Positions 1 through 6,122 of a stretch of DNA of 8,319 bases are shown here, in pieces. The translations under genes were made by a program, and so were the position numbers. Numbering within the stretch: the stretch's first letter is position 1; the number at the start of each line of letters is the position of its first letter. The DNA comes from Candidatus Tayloriibacteriota bacterium (GTDB lineage Bacteria > Patescibacteriota > Minisyncoccia > Phycocordibacterales > JARIHA01): assembly GCA_029288475.1 (NCBI GenBank), contig JARIHA010000057.1, positions 1 through 8,319 of the forward strand, read 5' to 3'. The notes under the pieces are model-generated. The model saw only the letters and a program-made list of their open reading frames with translations. It had not been told where the DNA came from and did no database searches.

Positions 1-1
1 A

Positions 2-310
2 TACAAGACTGGTACGCACACATACGTAGGTTCAATTAATTTACCAACGCCTTGTGATGTACTTGCAAATACAGTAATCAACAACCCAGCAACTCCAAAG
101 AACTTCACTATTGCCTTTACTACAAGCGTACCGGCTCAGTCAGCTGGAGCATGTGCACAGGTGATTACTTCAAGACAGTTCAAATTGAGTTTCACCGGTC
201 CTCAAGATGCCGTGGTCAATGCTACGCTCAATGGCACTCCTTTGATCATGAATGTCTTTGAACTCAAGCCGACTGATGATATCAATGCGGATTTCTTTAT
301 TAAAGGCTAA
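2..310 (+). CDS. C-terminal part of a probable secreted protein of unknown function (5' end outside window)
   Basis: The frame is open from the first bases of the window and ends at TAA 308-310, giving 102 visible residues. The fragment is rich in Thr, Asn, Ala, Pro and beta-forming residues. It has two cysteines (visible residues 18 in LPTPCD and 51 in GACAQV) that could form a disulfide, no predicted helix-rich core and no membrane segment. It looks like an extracellular beta-sandwich domain, and the run from YVGSINLPTPCD through QVITSRQFKLSF recalls small beta domains I associate with exported proteins of candidate phyla radiation bacteria. The function is unknown to me. The signal peptide or lipobox expected of an exported protein would lie upstream of the window. 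The next gene starts 20 bases after the stop. The frame and stop are secure; export is inferred. Confidence 0.7.
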   Translation, partial: YKTGTHTYVGSINLPTPCDVLANTVINNPATPKNFTIAFTTSVPAQSAGACAQVITSRQFKLSFTGPQDAVVNATLNGTPLIMNVFELKPTDDINADFFIKG

Positions 311-319
311 AGAATTAAC

Positions 320-325
320 TACACT
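320..325 (+). promoter_or_regulatory. Possible -10 box just before the ATP-cone nuclease gene
   Basis: TACACT matches TATAAT at four of six positions and ends 5 bases before the ATG at 331. No convincing -35 box is seen and there is no Shine-Dalgarno sequence. Its position matches the stronger boxes before other genes in the window, which is the main reason to list it; alone it would be weak. Confidence 0.3.
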
Positions 326-330
326 GCAGT

Positions 331-1164
331 ATGTCTGAAATTAGAGTAATTAAAGCGGACGGAGAAAAGGAATTTTTCAGCGGTGATAAGCTTTCAGAAT
401 CTCTCAGAAGATCTGGCGCAGGAGATGAACTAGTAAAAGGTATTGTTAGTCATGTAGAGCGGGAACTTATCAATGACATAAGTACTAGCGATATCTATCG
501 TCACGCTTTTTCTCTGCTTGCAAATGCCAAAAAACCAATTGCCGCCAGATATTCTTTGCGACGAGCCCTTGTGGGTTTTGGGCCAACAGGATTTCCTTTT
601 GAGGAATATGTCGCTGAGATCTTCAAGGCTCAAGGTTACCAGACACTCAATGATCAGATCGTTAAGGGAGGGTGTGTAGATCACGAAGTGGATGTGGTAG
701 CGTGGAACGATAATGAACTCGTCATGTCGGAAGTAAAATTTCACAATGAACAAGGTCTGAAGTCTGATCTGAAGGTTGCTTTATACGTAAAAGCTAGAGT
801 TGATGATCTAAAACGTAATACATTCTTTTATGGCGATAAACAAAGGAAGCTTGATGACGCTTTGCTGATCACCAATACGAAGTTCTCAGAACAGGCTATT
901 AAATATGGCGCATGTATGGGCCTAAAAATGATTGGCTGGAACTACCCAGAGAAGAACAATCTGCAGGATTTGATCGAAGGGTTCAAACTTCACCCAGTAA
1001 GCTGTCTTACCAGCCTTAATAATTCAGAAAAACAAAGTCTCTTTGGTAAAAAAATTGTTCTTTGTAAATCGCTCAAAGATGATCCTTCCATTTTAGAATC
1101 ATTGGGATTAAGCGAACAAAAAATTAGAGAGGTCAAGGAAGAGATAGAAAACCTTGTGATATAA
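331..1164 (+). CDS. ATP-cone domain fused to a PD-(D/E)XK (Mrr-like) nuclease domain
   Basis: Predicted nucleotide-regulated DNA nuclease, cytoplasmic, 277 residues. Residues about 2-82 read as an ATP-cone: the opening IRVIKADGEKEFF and the later A-x-RYSLRRAL match the usual V-x-KRDG and A-x-x-Y-x-x-R patterns. ATP-cones bind ATP/dATP and are best known as allosteric domains of ribonucleotide reductases and NrdR. Residues about 88-160 read as a restriction-endonuclease-like core: a helix with E91/E92, then HEVDVVA with D121, then E134-V-K136 in SEVKFHN, which together make the D...E-x-K site. A region to about residue 205 could complete the nuclease fold. Residues 222-277 are helical and unassigned; a helix-hairpin-helix-like role is possible. 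The stop codon overlaps the -10 box of the next gene, another PD-(D/E)XK protein. The domain calls are made by eye; activity and ligand are inferred. Confidence 0.8.
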   Translation: MSEIRVIKADGEKEFFSGDKLSESLRRSGAGDELVKGIVSHVERELINDISTSDIYRHAFSLLANAKKPIAARYSLRRALVGFGPTGFPFEEYVAEIFKAQGYQTLNDQIVKGGCVDHEVDVVAWNDNELVMSEVKFHNEQGLKSDLKVALYVKARVDDLKRNTFFYGDKQRKLDDALLITNTKFSEQAIKYGACMGLKMIGWNYPEKNNLQDLIEGFKLHPVSCLTSLNNSEKQSLFGKKIVLCKSLKDDPSILESLGLSEQKIREVKEEIENLVI

Positions 1165-1165
1165 T
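1157..1165 (+). promoter_or_regulatory. Extended -10 promoter (TGATATAAT) giving a leaderless start at 1172
   Basis: A perfect TATAAT at 1160-1165 is preceded by TG at 1157-1158, the exact extended -10 arrangement. It ends 6 bases before the ATG at 1172, so transcription starting about 7 bases after the box would begin at the ATG itself. No -35 box is visible at the expected spacing, which an extended -10 promoter can tolerate. The TAA stop of the previous gene (1162-1164) lies inside the box. Confidence 0.65.
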
Positions 1166-1171
1166 TTTCAC

Positions 1172-1993
1172 ATGTCGCAGTACTATAGCGCAAAGCGCAC
1201 AAAGAATATCTTTGACCCGAATGCGTCGGTGCCATTTAAACTTTCCCGTTCGAAGATCGATCTGTTTATTGAATGTCCACGATGTTTCTATTTTGATCGT
1301 CGTTTGGGAGTAGGACGTCCACCTGGTTTTCCATTCAACTTAAATAGTGCAGTTGACCATTTACTTAAGAAAGAATTTGATATCCATCGTGCTGAAGAAA
1401 CAGCGCATCCACTGATGAAGCAATACGGTATTGATGCAGTGCCTTTTCAGCATAAGGATCTTAATACTTGGAGAGAAAACTTTGTAGGAATCCAACACCT
1501 TCATGGTCCAACAAACCTTCTTATCACCGGAGCAGTTGATGATGTGTGGGTAAATAAAAAAAGTGAACTGATTGTGGTTGACTACAAAGCTACAAGTAAA
1601 GAAACCGCCGTAAACCTTGATGCTGAATGGCAAGATGGATACAAGCGACAAATGGAGATCTATCAGTGGCTATTGCGTCAGATTGGGTTCACGGTATCCA
1701 AAACCGGCTATTTTGTATATGCTAATGGAATTAGAGACAAAAAGGCCTTTGATGCGAAGCTTGAGTTTGATATTTCGATCATTCCTTACACGGGCAATGA
1801 CGATTGGATACCCCGAACGCTTGAGAATGCTAAGAAATGCCTTATGGATGAACGCATTCCAGAACAATCAAAAGATTGCGACTACTGCGATTATGTCTCT
1901 GCTCTTTTTAGTACGATAAAGCTCCGAGGCACGTCTAAGAAAGCAAAAGCAGTGCAGGCAGTGGAAAAAGAGAAAGAAGGCACCCTTTTTTAG
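1172..1993 (+). CDS. PD-(D/E)XK superfamily nuclease, RecB/Cas4-like, with paired cysteine motifs
   Basis: Predicted DNA nuclease of the RecB-like branch (the PDDEXK_1/Cas4/AddB group), 273 residues. The motifs appear in family order: LSRSKIDLFIECPRC (residues 24-38), an active-site-region H63 in SAVDHLL, G120-AVD123 (motif with the first acidic residue), VVD137-Y-K139 (the D-x-K motif), and Q160 with Y164 in RQMEIYQ (the QxxxY motif). Cysteines C35/C38 near the N-terminus and C236/C239 (CDYC) near the C-terminus sit where Cas4, AddB and related enzymes hold a 4Fe-4S cluster, but in a 2+2 arrangement instead of the usual 1+3. A fifth, C223, is nearby. The last 24 residues are lysine-rich and end in EGTLF. 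No CRISPR array or cas1/cas2 lies nearby, so a Cas4 role is not supported; DNA repair is more likely. The start at 1172 is set by the -10 box directly upstream. Confidence 0.82.
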   Translation: MSQYYSAKRTKNIFDPNASVPFKLSRSKIDLFIECPRCFYFDRRLGVGRPPGFPFNLNSAVDHLLKKEFDIHRAEETAHPLMKQYGIDAVPFQHKDLNTWRENFVGIQHLHGPTNLLITGAVDDVWVNKKSELIVVDYKATSKETAVNLDAEWQDGYKRQMEIYQWLLRQIGFTVSKTGYFVYANGIRDKKAFDAKLEFDISIIPYTGNDDWIPRTLENAKKCLMDERIPEQSKDCDYCDYVSALFSTIKLRGTSKKAKAVQAVEKEKEGTLF

Positions 1994-2003
1994 TTATTAT
2001 TCG

Positions 2004-2009
2004 TATAAT
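2004..2009 (+). promoter_or_regulatory. -10 promoter box giving a (nearly) leaderless start at 2018
   Basis: A perfect TATAAT lies in the 24-base gap between genes and ends 8 bases before the ATG at 2018. The TG of an extended -10 is absent (TCG instead) and no -35 box stands out. The likely initiating purines are A2016 or A2018, so the leader would be 0-2 bases. No Shine-Dalgarno sequence is present. Confidence 0.6.
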
Positions 2010-2017
2010 TACATCAT

Positions 2018-2695
2018 ATGAACCGAGACGAACTTTTTACCCATTTAGAGAACGAAACAAAAGTCCTTCAAAATTCTCTGATCAAAGAAGCTTTTAGAGA
2101 TATTGATCGGGCTGATTTTCTTGATGAAGATTATGTGCCCGAAGCTTACGAAGACTATGCGGTACCGATAGGATTTGGACAAAAAATAGGCAAGCCCACC
2201 GTTACGGCATTTATGCTCGAATTACTCGGAACAGAAAGAGGCGATCAGGTTCTTACTATTGGCTCAGGGTCTGGCTGGTCAACAGCATTGCTGGCCCATA
2301 TGGTTGGATCTGAAGGGCAGGTGGTAGCGACCGAGATCGTACCTGAGCTAGTAATAAAGACTGAAGAAAACATAGAAAAATACGATTTCCTCAATGTGCA
2401 GGTTATTCAGGCTACTAAAAACGAAATTGGGCTTTTTCAAGATGTCCAATACGACCGTATTTTGGTAAACGCAGCAACCGACGCAATACCAGAAGAGCTG
2501 ATCGCTCAGCTTAAAGTAGGAGGTATTCTTGTTATCCCTATCAATGATTCTTTGTTTCAAGTAAGAAAGATTGCGGAGACAGAAGAAATAAGTGAAGGGG
2601 ATGAAGAAAATGAGGATACCAGAGAAGAACAGATCGAAGTCAATGAATATCCGGGGTTTTCATTTGATCCACTTGATCTTTCATCATCACAATAA
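2018..2695 (+). CDS. Protein-L-isoaspartate O-methyltransferase family protein with altered active-site loop
   Basis: Class I SAM-dependent methyltransferase of the PIMT/Pcm family, which repairs isoaspartyl sites in aged proteins. Length is 225 residues (typical about 210-220). Family signatures are clear: RADFLDEDYVPEAYEDYAVPIGFGQ (residues 31-55), the SAM-binding motif I QVLTIGSGSGWSTALLA (77-93), an acidic E106 after strand 2, and YDRILVNAA (145-153). The odd point is the substrate loop: the usual GQTIS-x-P is GQKIGKP here (54-60), so the conserved Thr-Ile-Ser is Lys-Ile-Gly and the active-site serine is missing. Residues 187-210 form an acidic stretch (13 of 24 are Asp/Glu) in the late beta-hairpin region, before the usual closing F-x-PL. 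The fold is secure. Canonical isoaspartate repair is uncertain, and a different carboxylate substrate is possible. It sits between a nuclease gene and a DNA glycosylase gene. Symbol pcm is withheld because of the altered loop. Confidence 0.85.
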   Translation: MNRDELFTHLENETKVLQNSLIKEAFRDIDRADFLDEDYVPEAYEDYAVPIGFGQKIGKPTVTAFMLELLGTERGDQVLTIGSGSGWSTALLAHMVGSEGQVVATEIVPELVIKTEENIEKYDFLNVQVIQATKNEIGLFQDVQYDRILVNAATDAIPEELIAQLKVGGILVIPINDSLFQVRKIAETEEISEGDEENEDTREEQIEVNEYPGFSFDPLDLSSSQ

Positions 2696-2696
2696 T

Positions 2697-2702
2697 TATT
2701 AT
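2697..2702 (+). promoter_or_regulatory. Possible -10 box before the uracil-DNA glycosylase gene
   Basis: TATTAT (five of six matches to TATAAT) begins just after the stop of the methyltransferase gene and ends 13 bases before the ATG at 2716, which would leave a leader of about 6-7 bases. The surrounding AT-rich run offers alternative registers, so the exact box is uncertain. No Shine-Dalgarno sequence lies before 2716. Confidence 0.35.
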
Positions 2703-2715
2703 CAGCCCAGAAATC

Positions 2716-3324
2716 ATGGAAAAGACGGAACGACTGGAAAAGATCAAAGAAGAAGTGTTGAATCTCAGAGAATCACCTCTTTATGCTGAGAGAATAAAAA
2801 ATAAGGTTCACCCAGTTATCGGCGAAGGAGATTATGATGCAGATATCCTGTTTGTTGGAGAAGCTCCAGGAAGAAATGAGGCGAAAACAGGCAGGCCGTT
2901 TTGTGGAGCAGCGGGAAAAATCCTTGATGAGCTTTTAGCAAACGCAGGAATACCTCGTGATCATATCTATATTACAAATATCGTAAAAGACCGCCCTCCT
3001 TTCAACCGCGATCCATTGCCGGAAGAGATTGCAGTATATGGTCCCTTTCTTGATAGGCAGATCGATATCATCCAGCCAAAGGTCATTGCTACTCTTGGGC
3101 GCTATGCGATGCAGTACATTATGAAAAAGTTTAACAAGGAATCAGAAATAGTGCCTATTGGCCAGGCTCATGGGAAAGCATATGAAGCTCAAGCCAGTTA
3201 TGGACCGATAACCATTGTAAGCCTTTATCATCCTGCCGTTGCAGTTTATAATGTACATACGAAGGAAACCTTGAAGGAAGATTTTAATCGTTTAAGCAAA
3301 TACTATGAACGAGACAGAAAATAA
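2716..3324 (+). CDS. Family 4-type uracil-DNA glycosylase lacking the iron-sulfur cysteines
   Basis: Removes uracil (from cytosine deamination or dUTP incorporation) from DNA to begin base-excision repair. Length is 202 residues, normal for family 4. Motifs: ILFVGEAPG (44-52, motif A with E49), the uracil-pocket segment TGRPFCGAAGKILDELL (58-74), YITNIVKDRPPFNRDP (85-100), PKVIATLGRYA (121-131) and YHPAVA (171-176, motif B with H172). Family 4 enzymes normally carry a 4Fe-4S cluster held by four cysteines: two near the N-terminus, one in K-C-RPP and one in the following E-I-x-x-C-x-P. Here the corresponding places read L17/S20 (approximate alignment), D92 and Y108. The only cysteine, C63, replaces a pocket valine and is not a ligand. 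The protein therefore appears to be a cluster-free version. The gene probably heads a transcript with the next two genes. Confidence 0.88.
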   Translation: MEKTERLEKIKEEVLNLRESPLYAERIKNKVHPVIGEGDYDADILFVGEAPGRNEAKTGRPFCGAAGKILDELLANAGIPRDHIYITNIVKDRPPFNRDPLPEEIAVYGPFLDRQIDIIQPKVIATLGRYAMQYIMKKFNKESEIVPIGQAHGKAYEAQASYGPITIVSLYHPAVAVYNVHTKETLKEDFNRLSKYYERDRK

Positions 3325-5104
3325 AATGACTCAGCTGGGCGGCATAAAAACTGAATGGGACTTGAGCGTCTTTTATCATTCTGACTCAGACCCAAAGATT
3401 GAAGAAGATGTAAAGAAGGCAGAGAAACTTTGCGCAGCTTTTGCTGAGAAATATCGCAGCAAGACAGAATATATAACCAATGCTAAAGCGCTTTTCTCAG
3501 CATTGCAAGAATATGAGAAACTTATTGAATTGATCCAGTCTTCGGCTCCGCTTGTTTATTTCCACCTTTCTCAGTCTATTCATAGCCAAGATCCAAAGAT
3601 CCAGGCGCAGATAAATTTACTATCTGAGCGTTACGCAAAACTACAGAACACGATCATTTTTTTTGAACTTAATTTGGGGAAAATTTCTACTGAACTTCAA
3701 AAAAGCATACTTGCCGACGCTACCTTTGCGCACTTTTATTATTTTCTTAAGATCATTTTCGATCAAAGCAAGCACAATTTAACTGAAGATGAGGAGAAGA
3801 TCATGAACGTGAAATCTTTGCCAAGCCACTCGCTTTGGCTTGATGGTATGGAAAAATTGCTAAATAAGCAGATGGTTAAGGATGGAAAGAAGGAAATACC
3901 TATTTCTGAGGCTATGAATCTGGTCTCAAATTTGCCTACAAAAGAGCGCAGAAAACTACATGATTCGATTCTTGAATCACTTAAAAGTGTGGCTGATTTT
4001 AGCGAAAGCGAGCTCAATGCAGTGATTATTGATAAAAAAATAAACGACGAATTACGAAAATTTGAGCATCCCTATAGTGCTACCATCATGCACTATCAGA
4101 ACGATGAGAAATCAATAATCGCAATGACTGAAACTGTTACCCAGCGCTTCGAACTCAGTCATCGTTTTTATAAACTTAAGGCGAAGATTCTTTCTTTGCC
4201 AAAATTGCGTTATGCAGACAGGGCTGCAGCAGTAGGTAAAACAAACAAGAAGATTCCGTTTGAAGAAACCATTGAAACTATTCAGAAAGTCTTTGGCTCG
4301 CTTGGGGCACAGTACGAAGAAATTTTTACCCGTTTTTTAAAAAACGGCCAAGTGGACGTATACCCAAGGACAGGAAAGACAAGCGGTGCTTTTTGTTTGT
4401 CTGTTCCAGAACAACCAACATTCGTTCTTCTTAATCAAGTGGATAATTTTAATTCACTTATGACCTTTGCCCACGAAATGGGTCACGGTATTCACTCCGA
4501 GCTGAGTAAACGTCAACCGATTTTATATCAAAATTATACTACTTCAATCGCAGAAGTTGCCAGTACTCTTTTTGAAAACTTTGTATTTGATCATATTTAC
4601 CAAACTCTTCCTAAAGAAGAACAAATTGTGGCTCTTCACGATAAACTTCAGGACTCAATACAGACCATATTTCGCCAGATTGCATGCTTTAACTTCGAGA
4701 TTGAGCTTCACCAGAGAATCCGAAAGGAGGGGAATCTTCCAAAGGAGGAGATAGCAAAGCTTATGAATAAGCATATGCAGGCTTATCTTGGGCCATTATT
4801 CACTCTTAGTGATAATGATGGGTATTTCTTTGTGAGCTGGAGACATATTCGTCATTTCTTTTATGTTTATAGCTACGCTTATGGCTCATTGGTCAGCAGA
4901 GCTCTGTTTGCGCGATATAAAAAGGATAATGGCTATATGAAGAAGATAGAACAGTTTCTTTCTGCAGGAGGCAGCAAGAGCCCGGAGGATATCTTTAAAG
5001 GTATTGGCATTGATACGAGCAAGCCAGATTTTTTTATTGATGGATTAAAGAGTATTGAGCAAGAGCTGACTATTCTGGAAAATTTACTAAAAGAAAAGAA
5101 ATAG
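3305..5104 (+). CDS. pepF: Oligoendopeptidase F / M3 family zinc metallopeptidase
   Basis: Cytoplasmic zinc peptidase that cuts short peptides; no signal peptide is seen and the length (599 residues) is typical for the family. The opening EWDLSVFY is the usual M3B N-terminal signature. The zinc site is H390-E-M-G-H394, with E391 as catalytic base and E417 in SIAEVAS as third ligand. Substrate-side residues lie in the C-terminal SWRHIRHFFYVYSYAYG region (about 511-527, with H514 and H517). Two starts are possible. ATG 3305 overlaps the glycosylase gene by 20 bases. ATG 3326 (residue 8) begins one base after that gene's stop and leaves the conserved region intact. Neither has a good Shine-Dalgarno sequence, and 3326 fits the near-abutting layout of the next junction. 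No promoter-like box precedes either, so co-transcription and translational coupling with the glycosylase gene are likely. The symbol follows the family and is not a proven orthology. Confidence 0.92.
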   Translation: MNETENKMTQLGGIKTEWDLSVFYHSDSDPKIEEDVKKAEKLCAAFAEKYRSKTEYITNAKALFSALQEYEKLIELIQSSAPLVYFHLSQSIHSQDPKIQAQINLLSERYAKLQNTIIFFELNLGKISTELQKSILADATFAHFYYFLKIIFDQSKHNLTEDEEKIMNVKSLPSHSLWLDGMEKLLNKQMVKDGKKEIPISEAMNLVSNLPTKERRKLHDSILESLKSVADFSESELNAVIIDKKINDELRKFEHPYSATIMHYQNDEKSIIAMTETVTQRFELSHRFYKLKAKILSLPKLRYADRAAAVGKTNKKIPFEETIETIQKVFGSLGAQYEEIFTRFLKNGQVDVYPRTGKTSGAFCLSVPEQPTFVLLNQVDNFNSLMTFAHEMGHGIHSELSKRQPILYQNYTTSIAEVASTLFENFVFDHIYQTLPKEEQIVALHDKLQDSIQTIFRQIACFNFEIELHQRIRKEGNLPKEEIAKLMNKHMQAYLGPLFTLSDNDGYFFVSWRHIRHFFYVYSYAYGSLVSRALFARYKKDNGYMKKIEQFLSAGGSKSPEDIFKGIGIDTSKPDFFIDGLKSIEQELTILENLLKEKK

Positions 5105-5105
5105 G

Positions 5106-6122
5106 ATGAAAGAAAAAAACTCTAAACTAAAAATTCAACAAACGAGTTTTAAGAAACTAGATTTTTTATTCATGGGGTTACTATTTTTTTGTATTGGTTT
5201 TGTTTTAAATATCGCAGTAATTAGACCTAATCCTACCTCTGCAAGTGTCTGTTTGAGGCAAAGTGGTGTGTATACCCACATCAATCCGCTTCTTCTTTGT
5301 GACAGCCCTGAAGCAAAAGGAGTATCGCAATATACTTCATTGCAGAAAAAGATAGGTGATTTGATCAAAAATGATGTTTCGGCAAATCTTGTTCAGACAG
5401 TTTCAGTTTACTTTCGCAATCTCAATAAGGGAGAATGGGTAGGAATCAATGAAAATGATCAATATTCCCCGGCAAGCCTTCTGAAAGTGCCGATCATGAT
5501 CAGCTACTATAAACTTGCTGAATCAGACCCTTCAATACTTAATAAAATTGATGTTTACGATGGATCATTTAATGAAAATGCAAATGAAACCTTTGTTTCT
5601 CCTTATGATATTAAACCCGGAGCTTATAAGGTGGACGATCTTATAAAAGCGATGATTGTAAATTCAGACAACAACGCCTTGACCATATTATCTAATAATA
5701 TTGATGAACGGTCTGTCACTGAAATATTTACTGACCTGGGATTGCCGGTTGAGGGAAAGACTATCGACTTTATGTCAGCAAAATCTTATTCACAGTTTTT
5801 TAGAATATTATACAATTCAACCTATCTAGATCAGGCATTTTCAGAAAAAGCACTCGCTCTTCTTTCTGGGCCAGATTTTCCTCAAGGTCTTCGTGCCGGT
5901 GTACCAGATTCTGTTACCATAGCCCAAAAATTTGGTGAACGGACGGTAAAAAATCAAGACGGGACAATCAGCTGGCGCGAATTACATAATTGCGGAATTA
6001 TTTATTATCCAGAAAAACCCTACCTTCTTTGCGTAATGACAAAGGGCACTGATTATCAAAATCTAGCTACGGTTATTCAAGGAATAAGCAAGCTTACCTA
6101 CGACAACGCCGCGAATTTATAG
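5106..6122 (+). CDS. Membrane-anchored class A beta-lactamase-fold serine hydrolase
   Basis: Predicted extracytoplasmic serine hydrolase of the beta-lactamase/DD-peptidase fold, 338 residues. The N-terminus is Lys-rich and followed by one hydrophobic segment (about 19-39), a signal anchor with the catalytic domain outside. Active-site motifs: S124-L-L-K127 (SxxK), S187-D188-N189 (SDN), and K275-F-G277 in place of KTG. The omega-loop ExxLN of true class A beta-lactamases, with its deacylating Glu, is not seen between SDN and the KFG strand, and that interval is short (88 residues against about 104 in TEM-type enzymes). A cell-wall peptidase or binding role therefore fits better than antibiotic hydrolysis. 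C49 and C65 flank a short juxtamembrane segment containing HINPLLLCD and could form a disulfide. The start lies one base after the peptidase stop, indicating co-transcription. Fold confident; substrate unknown. Confidence 0.85.
   Translation: MKEKNSKLKIQQTSFKKLDFLFMGLLFFCIGFVLNIAVIRPNPTSASVCLRQSGVYTHINPLLLCDSPEAKGVSQYTSLQKKIGDLIKNDVSANLVQTVSVYFRNLNKGEWVGINENDQYSPASLLKVPIMISYYKLAESDPSILNKIDVYDGSFNENANETFVSPYDIKPGAYKVDDLIKAMIVNSDNNALTILSNNIDERSVTEIFTDLGLPVEGKTIDFMSAKSYSQFFRILYNSTYLDQAFSEKALALLSGPDFPQGLRAGVPDSVTIAQKFGERTVKNQDGTISWRELHNCGIIYYPEKPYLLCVMTKGTDYQNLATVIQGISKLTYDNAANL

Noticed and set aside
1172..1993. A Cas4 gene signalling a CRISPR-Cas locus
   Set aside because: The motifs are shared by many RecB-like nucleases, the cysteine pattern differs from Cas4, and no repeats or other cas genes are present in the window.
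5106..6122. A beta-lactam resistance gene
   Set aside because: The SxxK and SDN motifs fit the fold, but the deacylating glutamate of the omega loop is not seen and the third motif is KFG.
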